A stretch of 43,706 bases of DNA from Pseudoflavonifractor sp. 60 (lineage in GTDB: Bacteria > Bacillota > Clostridia > Oscillospirales > Oscillospiraceae). Below are positions 1-7,226 of this stretch, in pieces (within the stretch, counting starts at the first letter, position 1; each line of letters begins with the position of its first letter). A program made the translations under genes and the position numbers. The notes beneath the pieces are model-generated. The model was not told the origin of the DNA, made no database searches, and worked only from the letters and a program-made list of their open reading frames with translations. The stretch spans positions 1-43,706 of the forward strand of contig NZ_QWKI01000032.1 in the NCBI RefSeq assembly GCF_009911645.1, given 5' to 3'.

Positions 1-343
1 AGTATCCTCCAAAGTACCGAAATGCGTTCTGATTGCACCGTATCGCGGCTACCATACCCACCAGCTTTTCCTCATAGGTTCGGTTGAGCGCCCGGCTGCT
101 GAGGGGAGGATGCAGAGTTTCCATCTGGTAGGAGAACCGCTGAAACGCGCGAAGCAGCTCCGCCTGAGGGCCCCGATACACCACAATGGCGCAGCGGGTC
201 CGCTCATGGACGGTGGCGTGGAGGACCTGGGGCAGGCCCTGGAGATAGCACTCCAGCAGATCGGCCTGCTCCGGGGACATCCGGGATTGGGCCAGCTGAA
301 CCCGGATGCGGCCCCGGTTTTTGTGTTTGATGATGATGTTCAT
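1..343 (-). CDS. Heavy-metal P-type ATPase, N-terminal fragment (cut by window edge)
   Basis: The frame is open from an ATG at 343 down to base 1, giving 114 codons with no stop, so only the N-terminus is present. The opening residues (MNIIIKHKNRGRIRVQLAQS, then SRMSPEQADLLECYLQGL) match the N-terminal HMA-like ferredoxin fold that precedes the membrane domain in a clostridial group of cadmium/zinc/heavy-metal P1B ATPases. The usual CxxC metal site of HMA domains is not seen here, which is common in this group. The catalytic DKTGT, the CPx motif and the membrane helices would lie beyond the window. It is the last visible gene of a leftward operon with a DUF6110 protein and a DtxR-family regulator, which suggests metal efflux across the cytoplasmic membrane. 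The metal cannot be told from the fragment. A GGGGG ribosome site lies 6 bases before the ATG, and a terminator-like hairpin sits just upstream. Confidence 0.8.
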   Translation of the reverse strand, partial: MNIIIKHKNRGRIRVQLAQSRMSPEQADLLECYLQGLPQVLHATVHERTRCAIVVYRGPQAELLRAFQRFSYQMETLHPPLSSRALNRTYEEKLVGMVAAIRCNQNAFRYFGGY

Positions 344-352
344 TGTAACCCC

Positions 353-388
353 CAAAGAAAAAGGACGGGGGCCGCAGCCCCCTGTCCT
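353..388 (-). terminator. Intrinsic terminator or attenuator before the P-type ATPase
   Basis: On the minus strand AGGACaGGGGGC pairs with GCCCCCGTCCT across a TGCG loop with a single bulged base, and is followed by TTTTTCTTT. It lies between the DUF6110 gene and the ATPase gene, inside what otherwise reads as one operon, so it may lower ATPase transcription relative to the upstream genes. Confidence 0.7.
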
Positions 389-397
389 GTGTGTGGA

Positions 398-670
398 TCA
401 GGTCTCCTCTGTCGGTTCAGAGGCGTCCGCAGCTTCCTCCTCCGCCCGCTGGGCGTTCAGGTCCTTGGCCGAGGCCAGGATATCGGCGGCATTTTCCTGC
501 ACCGTGGTCACGGTCTCCATGACCGACTCCTTCATCCGCAGAGCGGCGGCTGTGGCGTGGGTATAGGCTTTTTTGGCGTCCCGGCTGGACAGCAGCTTCA
601 GTCCGGCGGAGCCGAACAGAACCCCGCCTGCGAAGACGGCCAGATTTTTGACACACTTATCACAATCCAT
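398..670 (-). CDS. DUF6110 family small membrane protein
   Basis: This 90-residue protein opens with DCDKC, followed by a short hydrophobic glycine-rich segment (about residues 9-28, LAVFAGGVLFGSAGLKLL). A DAKKAYTHATAAALRMKE block follows, then an amphipathic helix and an acidic tail rich in Glu and Ala. This order is what I know from DUF6110 proteins, small single-pass proteins regularly found beside clostridial heavy-metal P-type ATPases. No catalytic motif is visible. A role as a small membrane partner or metal-handling accessory of the ATPase is inferred from position only. An AGGAGG ribosome site precedes the ATG. The gene sits 28 bases after a 26-residue peptide gene and 54 bases before the ATPase. 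Confidence 0.75.
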   Translation of the reverse strand: MDCDKCVKNLAVFAGGVLFGSAGLKLLSSRDAKKAYTHATAAALRMKESVMETVTTVQENAADILASAKDLNAQRAEEEAADASEPTEET

Positions 671-698
671 AAAATCTCCTCCTGATTTTCTGCCTTGC

Positions 699-779
699 TC
701 ACTTGTGCTTGTACCCAGTGAGCATTACCATAACCATACAAAAGACGGCGCCCCAGGCCCAGAACCGGTGCTGCTTCAT
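699..779 (-). CDS. 26-residue single-pass membrane peptide
   Basis: A very short frame (start MKQHRFWAWGAVFCM, end LTGYKHK) preceded by a strong GGAGGTGAT ribosome site 4-5 bases before the ATG. One hydrophobic segment (residues 7-21) is flanked by basic residues. It resembles one unit of the small DUF6219-type peptides found in gut clostridia. That family match is from memory and tentative. A longer frame upstream of this ATG is open but lacks a ribosome site. It lies between the DtxR-family regulator and the DUF6110 gene, all leftward, so it is probably co-transcribed with the metal operon. Function unknown. Confidence 0.6.
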   Translation of the reverse strand: MKQHRFWAWGAVFCMVMVMLTGYKHK

Positions 780-877
780 TGAAATCACCTCCATCTGACG
801 GAGAGCCGCCCTTTTTGCCGGCGGGAATGGATGCCGGCCTGCAATATATGGATTATATCGGTCAAAAACCCGGGGAG

Positions 878-1276
878 TCAAGACGAACTGTGGGCATTTA
901 TTTCACCGTGCTCCGGGTCCGCCAGCGCCTGCATCAGCTTGCGAAAGCTCTCCTCACTGATGGCGTACTCCATGCGGCAGGCGTCCTGCTCGGCGACATC
1001 CGGCGCAACGCCTGCCCCAATCAGCCACTGGGTAAAAAAGCGGTGTCTGGCATAAATTTTCTCCGCTGTCTCCCGCCCGGCCTCGGTGAAATACAGATAG
1101 CCGTCTCCGTCCCTGGTCAGGAAACCGCCCTGGAGCAGAAGCCGCAGTCCATGACTGAAGCTGGTCTTGGCAAAGCCCAGATACCGCGCCACATCCACAG
1201 CCCGGCCCCGCCCCATACGCTGCCCCCAAATCAAAACCGCTTCCAAATAGTCCTCCCCAGACGCGTGCAATTCCAT
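878..1276 (-). CDS. DtxR/MntR-family metal-dependent transcriptional regulator
   Basis: This 132-residue protein has an N-terminal winged helix (about residues 5-70, including GEDYLEAVL and AKTSFSHGLRLL), followed by a helical dimerisation and metal-binding part with RHRFFTQWL (77-85) and DACRMEYAIS (98-107). That is the layout of the short DtxR/MntR class without an SH3 tail. Conserved ligand positions visible are Glu12, His78, Cys100 and Glu103. The His that normally follows the last Glu (CRxEH) is Tyr104, so metal choice or response may differ from the classical members. A GGAG ribosome site lies 8 bases before the ATG. The gene is downstream of flavodoxin and DUF3793 and upstream of the membrane peptides and the ATPase. 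It probably controls its own operon through the GTTAG-N6-CTAAC sites at 2338-2443. Confidence 0.85.
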   Translation of the reverse strand: MELHASGEDYLEAVLIWGQRMGRGRAVDVARYLGFAKTSFSHGLRLLLQGGFLTRDGDGYLYFTEAGRETAEKIYARHRFFTQWLIGAGVAPDVAEQDACRMEYAISEESFRKLMQALADPEHGEINAHSSS

Positions 1277-1290
1277 ATCCGATTCTCCTT

Positions 1291-1878
1291 TTATGCCGGC
1301 ACAGCCAGCTGCTCAATGGGGATTCCCCGCTCAAACATGGCCACATAGCTCTGGATACACCTGCGGTAGCAGGCAAAGCACACCTGCATCTCCGCCGGGT
1401 CGCCGTAGGACTTCCAGAATCCGCAGCAGGTAAAGTTCCGCCCCCGATTTTCAATGAAGCCGATCACATCCCGGAGGGGGTAGCCCAGAAACAGGCCGAT
1501 CTCGTGGGGAAATTCCGGCTGACGCTCCAGGCGGCGGGCCAGCTGCGGCAGCAGACTGTCCAGGTCCGTACCTGTGTAGCCCACATTCCGCAAAAACTCC
1601 TGGTGTGCGCCGCCGGACAGCAGCTGCTCCAGATGATTTCGCCGGTACACATAGATAATAGCTGAGCCCGCGCCGGGGCGCTCCAGGAGGATTTGGACGG
1701 TGAGGCCCAGAGGAGCCAGACGCTCATTCCACTGGCATACCTTCCGGCGGAGGACCTCCGGCGGGGAATGGTGAAAACAGAAGAGGCTCCCCGGCTTCAT
1801 TCCGGCCAGCGTGGGGGCGCACTGCCGGACCAGCACAGCCTCAAAACTCCGGGATGTCCCCGCCCCCTGGCTTACCAC
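1291..1878 (-). CDS. DUF3793 family protein
   Basis: A 195-residue protein recognised as DUF3793 by QCAPTLAGMKPGSLF near the N-terminus, the NHLEQLL block, and the C-terminal PHEIGLFLGYPLRDVIGFIENRG stretch (positions roughly 125-147). A Cys-containing CCGFWKSYGDP segment follows. The family has no established biochemical role and is typically encoded beside flavodoxins and iron-responsive genes in clostridia, as here. Conserved Cys residues (CCGFWK, VCFACYRRC) could bind a metal or take part in redox chemistry, which is inference. The start is a GTG that overlaps the flavodoxin stop by 7 bases, implying translational coupling. Confidence 0.8.
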   Translation of the reverse strand: MVSQGAGTSRSFEAVLVRQCAPTLAGMKPGSLFCFHHSPPEVLRRKVCQWNERLAPLGLTVQILLERPGAGSAIIYVYRRNHLEQLLSGGAHQEFLRNVGYTGTDLDSLLPQLARRLERQPEFPHEIGLFLGYPLRDVIGFIENRGRNFTCCGFWKSYGDPAEMQVCFACYRRCIQSYVAMFERGIPIEQLAVPA

Positions 1879-2303
1879 GCCGCCAGCCTTCTGCCCAGCT
1901 CTTTACAGGCATCCTCGCCGGATGGATCCGGCGTTTCGTTGAGCATCAGCCCGTTTTCGTCCAGCAGGTAGGCTCCGGCGCTGTCGCAGCGGGCGCACCA
2001 GTCCCGCATCCACTGGCCGTCCCCCCAGCCGTAGGAGCCAAACAGGGCGATCCGCTTGCCGCTGAGAGCGCCCTCCAGCCCGGCAAACATGGGCTCAAAC
2101 TCCATCTCCTCCAGTACCTCGCTGCCCATAGCGGGACAGCCGAAGGCCACGGCGCTGTAGCTGGTGAACTGTCCGGCGGAGAAGTCCTCGGGTCCCATCA
2201 GCTCCGCCTCGCCGCCGGCGGCCCGGACCCCCTCGGCGATGCAGTTGGCCATGGTCTCCGTGTTGCCGGTCCCGCTCCAGAATACAATTGCGATCTTGTT
2301 CAT
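1872..2303 (-). CDS. Flavodoxin
   Basis: This 143-residue protein starts MNKIAIVFWSGTGNTETMA. The SGTGNTE phosphate loop for FMN is at residues 9-15, and later aromatic loops (ALFGSYGWGDGQW) contact the flavin ring. Length is normal for a short-chain flavodoxin. Flavodoxins replace ferredoxin as low-potential electron carriers when iron is scarce, which fits the DtxR-family regulator in the same operon. The ATG at 2303 was chosen over an in-frame GTG nine bases upstream because AAAGGAG lies at the right distance (8 bases) from the ATG. It is the first gene of the leftward operon. Confidence 0.9.
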   Translation of the reverse strand: MNKIAIVFWSGTGNTETMANCIAEGVRAAGGEAELMGPEDFSAGQFTSYSAVAFGCPAMGSEVLEEMEFEPMFAGLEGALSGKRIALFGSYGWGDGQWMRDWCARCDSAGAYLLDENGLMLNETPDPSGEDACKELGRRLAAW

Positions 2304-2337
2304 TTGGCACACTCCTTTATGGAATATTTTTGGTTGT

Positions 2338-2355
2338 AGTTAGTTAAAGCTAACT
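2338..2355. promoter_or_regulatory. Palindromic operator copy 1 (GTTAG-N6-CTAAC)
   Basis: AGTTAG-TTAAAG-CTAACT is a perfect 6+6 inverted repeat about 35 bases upstream of the flavodoxin start. The TTAG/CTAA half-sites resemble DtxR/IdeR-type boxes. Binding by the regulator encoded at 878-1276 is inferred. Confidence 0.6.
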
Positions 2356-2371
2356 TTTGCGGGGAGAGAAG

Positions 2372-2394
2372 CCCCAAGGGGAGGGACCTTGGGG
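2372..2394. repeat. GC-rich hairpin between the two operator copies
   Basis: CCCCAAGG and CCTTGGGG form a perfect 8-bp stem around a 7-base loop, in the leader of the flavodoxin operon. It resembles pieces of the hairpin repeats found elsewhere in this window. Confidence 0.5.
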
Positions 2395-2427
2395 GGGAGA
2401 AAACAGGAGGTCATTGTGCCACAAAAG

Positions 2428-2443
2428 GTTAGTGCAAACTAAC
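2428..2443. promoter_or_regulatory. Palindromic operator copy 2 (GTTAG-N6-CTAAC)
   Basis: GTTAG-TGCAAA-CTAAC repeats the arrangement and spacing of copy 1. It lies about 10 bases downstream of the predicted -10 box of the leftward promoter, a position suited to repression by blocking initiation. Confidence 0.6.
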
Positions 2444-2452
2444 TGCGGAATT

Positions 2453-2481
2453 AAAATATCACATGCAGGGCGCTTTGTCAA
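2453..2481 (-). promoter_or_regulatory. Promoter of the flavodoxin-DtxR-ATPase operon
   Basis: Reading leftward, TTGACA (2481-2476) is separated by 17 bases from TATTTT (2458-2453). Transcription would start near 2446, so operator copy 2 covers the start region. Apart from this promoter, the two operators, the hairpin and the smc promoter, nothing else is seen in the 519-base gap 2304-2822. Confidence 0.6.
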
Positions 2482-2634
2482 GACCTCAGATCAATTTTGT
2501 TCCATCCTGCGCTGCCGCACCTTGGAAAAAAGCCCTCCAGTGCGCACGCTGGAGCCCTGCCGGCTGTGGAGTAGAGCAAAGGCGGGAAACTGGAAAAATA
2601 TGTGGATCACTGAAACGAAATTTAAGGCGTTGTG

Positions 2635-2663
2635 TTGAAATTGATACCTACTTATGCTATAAT
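2635..2663 (+). promoter_or_regulatory. Sigma-A-type promoter upstream of smc
   Basis: TTGAAA, 17 bases, TATAAT. Transcription would start near 2670 and leave a 5' leader of about 150 bases before the smc ATG. No riboswitch-like fold was recognised in that leader. Confidence 0.75.
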
Positions 2664-2822
2664 ACTTTGTTATATTATGTTCCGGCTATCGCAGAAAGGG
2701 GCATATATTACGACAAAACACAAAGACAGCTTGACTGTCAATGAATCAGGATGTTGGCAGTCAATTCTAAACATCCATGTGCGTAAGGCTTGCATGGCCT
2801 GTGCAGAGAGGCGGGTGAGAGT

Positions 2823-5800
2823 ATGTACCTAAAAGCATTGGAAATCCAGGGCTTCAAATCCTTTCCCGATAAAACGGTGCTTACCTTCGGCGAGGATATC
2901 ACCGCCATTGTGGGCCCCAACGGTTCGGGCAAGTCCAACATCTCCGACGCCATCCGCTGGGTGATGGGGGAGCAGTCCACCCGGGCCCTGCGGGGGGGGA
3001 AGATGGAGGACGTGATCTTCGGCGGCACCGCCAAGCGCAAGCAGACAGGCTACGCTGAGGTGTCCCTGGTGCTGGACAACACCTCCCACCTCTTCGACAT
3101 GGAGGAGAGCGAGGTGATGGTGACCCGCCGGTACTACCGCTCCGGGGAGAGCGAGTACTATATTAACCGCCGCTCTGTCCGGCTGAAGGACGTGAACGAG
3201 CTGTTCATGGACACCGGTCTGGGCCGGGAGGGCTACTCCATCATCGGCCAGGGGCGCATTGACGAAATTCTGTCGGTAAAGTCCGCCGACCGCCGGGAGG
3301 TCTTTGAGGAGGCCGCCGGCATCTCCCGGTTCCGCCACCGGAAGGAGGAGGCGGAGCGGAAGCTGGAGCGTACCGACGAGAACCTGGTGCGCATCAACGA
3401 CAAGATCTCCGAGCTGGAGCTTCAGGTGGAGCCCCTGCGGGAGCAGAGCGGGAAGGCGAAAAAATTCCTGGTGCTCCGGGACGAGCTGCGGGGGCTGGAG
3501 ATTTCAGTGTGGCTGGACAGTCTGGAGCGCATCCGGGCCAGCAATATCAAGCTGGAGGCGGATTACCAGGAGGCTGCCCGGCGGAAGGAGGAGGTCAAAA
3601 CCGCCCAGGAGAAGGCCTACGCCGCCGCCGAGCAGTTTTCGGAGGAGATGCACACCAAGGACGTGGAGGCCGACCGGCTGCGCTTTTCCATGCAGTCCCG
3701 GCAGGCCCAGGCCAACGAGCTGGAGTCGGCCATTGCGGTGTTGAAGAGCAGCATCCAGCACAATCTGGAGTCCGCCCAGCGCATTAAGGCCGACTTGGAG
3801 CAGCAGGAGGACCGGGAGGGATCTCTGGCCGGGCAGATTGCCCAGCGCAGGAGCCGTCTGGCGGAGATTGAGGAGCAGCTGGAGGCGGGCCGGGCCGCCC
3901 TGGAGGCCAAGAGCCGGGAGGCGGAGGAGGCCGCCCGCTCTGCGGGGACTCTGGCCCATGAGCTGGAGGAGCTGCGGAGCAAGGCTGACCTGGGCAGCGC
4001 CGGAGCCGCCGAGGCCAAAGCCCTGCTGTCCGCCCTGGCCGCCGCCGCCCAGGAGGTGATGGACCGGGACGAGACGGTGCGCCGGGAGGCCCACGAGCTG
4101 TCCGACCGCCTGGAGGAAGCCCAAAAGGAGGTCCGCACCGCCAAACGGAAGTACGACGACGCGGTGGAGGAGCGGGACGCGGTTAAGAATGTTATCCAGG
4201 GCTACCAGCTGCGCATGGAGTCCCGCCGGAAGAAGTGGGAGCAGACCAAGGACGCCCACATGAAGCTGCAAATGGAGGAGAACGCCCTCACCTCCCGCAT
4301 CAAGCTCCTCTCCGAGATGGAGCGGGAACACGAGGGCTATACCCGGGCTGTCAAACTGGTGATGAACGAGGCCCAGCGGGGGACCCTGCAAAACATCCGG
4401 GGCCCAGTGGCCGACCTGCTGAAGGTGCCAGACCAGTACACCGTGGCCATTGAGACCGCCCTGGGCGGCGCCATGCAGAACATCGTGGTGGACCGGGAGG
4501 AGGACGGCAAGGCGGTCATCCAGTATTTGAAGCGCCGGGACGGGGGCCGGGCCACCATCCTGCCCGTCAGCTCCATCCGCCCGGGCTTTCTCCGGGACGC
4601 CGACCGCCTGCGCCAGGAGCCCGGCTTTGTGGGAGTGGGCGACCAGCTCATCTCCTTCGACCCCTATTATAAAAATGTGTTCTCCAATCTGCTGGGCCGG
4701 GTTGCTGTGATGGAGAACCTGGACGCCGCCATTGCCGCGGCCCGGAAATACGGCTACTCCTTCCGCATTGTGACCCTGGACGGCCAGGTGCTGAACCCCG
4801 GCGGGTCCATGACCGGCGGTTCCGCCAGCCGCAGTGCCGGAATTTTGAGCCGGGCCAACGAGCTGGAGCGGCTGAACAAGCAGCTCTCCGGCATTCAGGC
4901 CCGGCTGGAGGAGGGCAAGCGGGCCATGGCCGAGGCAGAGCGGGAGTCCACCGCCGCCAACTACCAGCTGGAGACCGCCCAGAGCCAGCTGCGCCAGTGG
5001 GAGGACGCCATTTTGAAGGCGGAGGGCGAGCTGTCCCAGCGCCGTACAGTGACCGCCGAGCTGGAGCGCCAGCAGGGGATACAGCAGGAGGAGCTGGAGC
5101 AGCTGAAAAGCCGGGCCGCCCAGATCGAGACCGACACCCAGGCCGCCCGGGCGCGCATCCAGACCCTGGAGGGGGAGACCGCCGCCCTGAAGAGCGAGGC
5201 GGAGGGCAAGGCCAAGGGGCAGAGCGAGGTCCAGGAGCGGTCTGCCCGCATCACCCAGGAGGCGGCCCAGCTCACCGCCGCCCAGGCCGCTCTGGAGGCG
5301 GAGCGGGAGGCGACTCGTTCCGGCCTGACGGAGCTGGAGGAGCTGAAGAAGAATATGGCAGGGGACCGGAACCAGAGCCGGGCCCTGATGGCAGACTACG
5401 AGGAGAAGAACGCCGGATTTACGGCGGAAATTGGAGAGAAAGAGGCCGCCCTCACCGCTCTCCTGGAGGAGAACCAGAGGCAGAACCAGGCCATTGCCCA
5501 GCTGAATCAGGAGAAGCTTGACCTGGAGGGCCAGCGGGTGAAGGCCACCAGAGAGAGCCAGTCCCTCAACGAGGAGCTGCTGCGCACCGAGGGGGAGGTC
5601 TCCCGCCTGGAGCAGAAGAAGGTGGCCGCCTCCCTGGAGGAGAAGCAGCTGCTGGACAAGCTGTGGGAGAACTACGAGCTCAGCCACGAGGCCGCCCGGC
5701 AGCAGCGGGTTGAGATTGAGTCGGTGCAGAAGGCCAGCCGCCGCATCGCCGAGCTGAAACGGGCCATCTCGGCTTTGGGCAGCGTGAACGTGGGGGCTAT

Positions 5801-6395
5801 TGAGGAGTTCCAGCGGGTCAACGAGCGCTACACCTACCTCACCGACCAGCGGGACGATGTGGACAAGGCCAAGCGGGAGCTGGAGGAGATCATCGCCTCC
5901 ATCACCAACGAGATGAAGACAATCTTCCAGCGGGAGTTTGACACCATCAACGAGGCCTTCGGACAGACCTTCCTGGAGCTCTTCGGCGGCGGCAAGGCGA
6001 CCCTGGAGTTGGAGGACCCCGACGACATCCTCAACTGCGGCATCGAGATCAAGGTCCAGCCCCCGGGTAAGGCGCTGAAAATCATCACTTTGCTCTCCGG
6101 CGGCGAGAAGGCCTTTGTGGCCATCGCCCTGTACTTCGCCATTTTGAAGGTCCGGCCAACCCCCTTCGTGGTCATGGACGAGATCGAGGCCGCCCTGGAC
6201 GACGCCAACGTGGTCCGCTTCGCCCACTATATGCGCACCATGTCCGCCAAGACCCAGTTCATCGTGATAACCCACCGCCGGGGTACCATGGAGGAGGCCG
6301 ACGTGCTCTACGGCGTCACCATGCAGGAACAGGGCGTGTCCCGAATGCTCACCATCAATTTGAATGACGTGGAGAAGGAATTGAATATTAAATAG
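2823..6395 (+). CDS. smc: Chromosome segregation protein SMC
   Basis: A full-length SMC of 1190 residues, the normal size. The N-terminal head has Walker A GPNGSGKS at 31-38. Long coiled coils surround a hinge at about 515-690 (GPVADLL through GGSMTGGSASRS). The C-terminal head carries the ABC signature LLSGGEKAF (about 1090-1098) and Walker B PFVVMDEIEAALDD (about 1113-1126). SMC forms a ring-shaped ATPase dimer that, with ScpA and ScpB, loads at the origin region and compacts and separates sister chromosomes. The ATG at 2823 was chosen because MYLKALEIQGFKSF is the standard family start. An in-frame ATG 33 bases upstream would add residues that the family lacks. smc is normally followed directly by ftsY. 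Here four small genes and a repeat block intervene. Confidence 0.97.
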   Translation: MYLKALEIQGFKSFPDKTVLTFGEDITAIVGPNGSGKSNISDAIRWVMGEQSTRALRGGKMEDVIFGGTAKRKQTGYAEVSLVLDNTSHLFDMEESEVMVTRRYYRSGESEYYINRRSVRLKDVNELFMDTGLGREGYSIIGQGRIDEILSVKSADRREVFEEAAGISRFRHRKEEAERKLERTDENLVRINDKISELELQVEPLREQSGKAKKFLVLRDELRGLEISVWLDSLERIRASNIKLEADYQEAARRKEEVKTAQEKAYAAAEQFSEEMHTKDVEADRLRFSMQSRQAQANELESAIAVLKSSIQHNLESAQRIKADLEQQEDREGSLAGQIAQRRSRLAEIEEQLEAGRAALEAKSREAEEAARSAGTLAHELEELRSKADLGSAGAAEAKALLSALAAAAQEVMDRDETVRREAHELSDRLEEAQKEVRTAKRKYDDAVEERDAVKNVIQGYQLRMESRRKKWEQTKDAHMKLQMEENALTSRIKLLSEMEREHEGYTRAVKLVMNEAQRGTLQNIRGPVADLLKVPDQYTVAIETALGGAMQNIVVDREEDGKAVIQYLKRRDGGRATILPVSSIRPGFLRDADRLRQEPGFVGVGDQLISFDPYYKNVFSNLLGRVAVMENLDAAIAAARKYGYSFRIVTLDGQVLNPGGSMTGGSASRSAGILSRANELERLNKQLSGIQARLEEGKRAMAEAERESTAANYQLETAQSQLRQWEDAILKAEGELSQRRTVTAELERQQGIQQEELEQLKSRAAQIETDTQAARARIQTLEGETAALKSEAEGKAKGQSEVQERSARITQEAAQLTAAQAALEAEREATRSGLTELEELKKNMAGDRNQSRALMADYEEKNAGFTAEIGEKEAALTALLEENQRQNQAIAQLNQEKLDLEGQRVKATRESQSLNEELLRTEGEVSRLEQKKVAASLEEKQLLDKLWENYELSHEAARQQRVEIESVQKASRRIAELKRAISALGSVNVGAIEEFQRVNERYTYLTDQRDDVDKAKRELEEIIASITNEMKTIFQREFDTINEAFGQTFLELFGGGKATLELEDPDDILNCGIEIKVQPPGKALKIITLLSGGEKAFVAIALYFAILKVRPTPFVVMDEIEAALDDANVVRFAHYMRTMSAKTQFIVITHRRGTMEEADVLYGVTMQEQGVSRMLTINLNDVEKELNIK

Positions 6396-6650
6396 GGGCG
6401 CGCCCCTTTTGGCAGCGGGGGATGGGCCCTGCGGAGCAGGGCCCCCCAAGCGGCGAAGCCGCTTGCCCCCTTTGGCCAAGGGGGCCCCTGAGCGAAGCGA
6501 GGGCGGGGGATTGTCATCGGCAGACTATCTTCTATTTTAGATTTTAAGTCGAAGCAGTGCCAGCAAATCAATCCCCACCCGCTTCGCGGGAGCCCCTTTT
6601 CAAAGGGGCCCGCCCCTGCTGGCGCAGGGGTGAAAGGGTGGTGGACCGGG
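6395..6650. repeat. Composite hairpin repeat downstream of smc
   Basis: A run of perfect stem-loops fills the gap after smc: GGGGCGCGCCCC (6395-6406); a 9-bp stem with loop GGA (6424-6444); an 8-bp stem CAAGCGGC/GCCGCTTG (6447-6465); GCCCCCTT/AAGGGGGC (6465-6485). On the right are CCCGC/GCGGG (6578-6590), GCCCCTTT/AAAGGGGC (6592-6609) and CCCCTGC/GCAGGGG (6613-6630). The inner part 6503-6596 has conserved ends that recur at 16142-16226. The array may also stop smc transcription, but a clear T-run is present only after the first palindrome. Confidence 0.7.
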
Positions 6651-6661
6651 GGCGTCCCGTC

Positions 6662-6931
6662 CTACAGGCCGCTCTGGGATAGTTCCTGTCCGAAGTAGAG
6701 CCCAGCGAAGAAGGCTGCCCGTTCCTGGAGGTCGCCAATACTGTTTTCGGCGTCCTCCAGTTTGTGGAAAAGCTCCTGGACATGGGGATCAGGAACTGCC
6801 TGGCACTCCTGCCAGACCTGGTCCAGCAGTTTTTCCTGTGAAATTCGCTCTGGTATTTGCCGGTAAATCTGGTATGATAGGTCTTGCAGGTCCGGAATAC
6901 TGTAGAGCATTTCTAAAATGTGGAAATCCAT
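6662..6931 (-). CDS. Small helical protein of unknown function
   Basis: An 89-residue, probably all-helical protein without signal peptide, membrane segment or cysteine motif. It opens MDFHILEMLYSIPDLQDLSY and ends with a helix containing DAENSIGDLQERAAFFAGLYFG. The general look (a short helical protein ending in an ERAAFFAGLYFG-like helix) is similar to small accessory proteins such as DUF6809 in gut clostridia, but I cannot assign a family with confidence. It has its own strong leftward promoter (6964-6992) and is divergent from an XRE regulator whose product may control it through the inverted repeat at 6953-6966. It lies in the gap between smc and ftsY, which are usually adjacent, so it is probably part of an insertion. 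Confidence 0.65.
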   Translation of the reverse strand: MDFHILEMLYSIPDLQDLSYQIYRQIPERISQEKLLDQVWQECQAVPDPHVQELFHKLEDAENSIGDLQERAAFFAGLYFGQELSQSGL

Positions 6932-6952
6932 TTTGTACCTTCCTTATGTGTG

Positions 6953-6966
6953 AATATGTTCATATT
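6953..6966. promoter_or_regulatory. Inverted repeat between divergent genes (possible XRE operator)
   Basis: AATATG-TT-CATATT is a perfect 6+6 inverted repeat. It overlaps the leftward -10 box and lies about 40 bases upstream of the XRE regulator start. Autoregulation by that protein is inferred. Confidence 0.45.
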
Positions 6967-6992
6967 ATATACGGCAGTTTTTACTACGTCAA
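6964..6992 (-). promoter_or_regulatory. Leftward promoter of the 89-residue protein gene
   Basis: On the minus strand TTGACG (6992-6987), 17 bases, TATAAT (6969-6964). The predicted start is about 25 bases upstream of the ATG at 6931. Confidence 0.75.
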
Positions 6993-7007
6993 GTGGGAGT
7001 TTTAAAA

Positions 7008-7226
7008 ATGAGTCAATTTTCTGATTCGCTGAAGTCGATTCGAAAGGAATCAAAAAAAAAGCAGCGAGAAGCTGCGGAATATTTGGGTATTAACCTTAGA
7101 ACCTATCAAAATTATGAAGGTGGCAGAAGTGAGCCGTCCATTACTCAACTTATCAAGCTGGCCGACTTCTTCATGGTCAGTCTGGACGAGCTGGTGGGCC
7201 GGGACTGGATTGGAGGGTCATTTTGA
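7008..7226 (+). CDS. XRE-family helix-turn-helix regulator
   Basis: A 72-residue protein made almost wholly of an HTH_3/XRE fold. It starts MSQFSDSLKSIRKESKKKQR, the recognition region is EAAEYLGINLRTYQNYEGGR, and SITQLIKLADFFMVSLDELVGR completes the five-helix domain. The ATG at 7008 was chosen because GGGAG lies 8 bases upstream. An in-frame GTG at 6993 overlaps that ribosome site. The gene is clearly richer in A and T than smc and ftsY on either side, and it contains a run of nine A residues in the Lys-Lys-Lys codons, both compatible with recent acquisition. Its stop overlaps the next start, so it is probably co-translated with the zinc-ribbon protein that follows. It probably regulates itself and the divergent gene. 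Confidence 0.85.
   Translation: MSQFSDSLKSIRKESKKKQREAAEYLGINLRTYQNYEGGRSEPSITQLIKLADFFMVSLDELVGRDWIGGSF

Noticed and set aside
3504-6479. Very long open frame (991 codons) antisense to smc
   Set aside because: Leu/Gly/His/Gln-rich shadow translation of a GC-rich gene, no ribosome site, no domain; the sense strand encodes a complete SMC.
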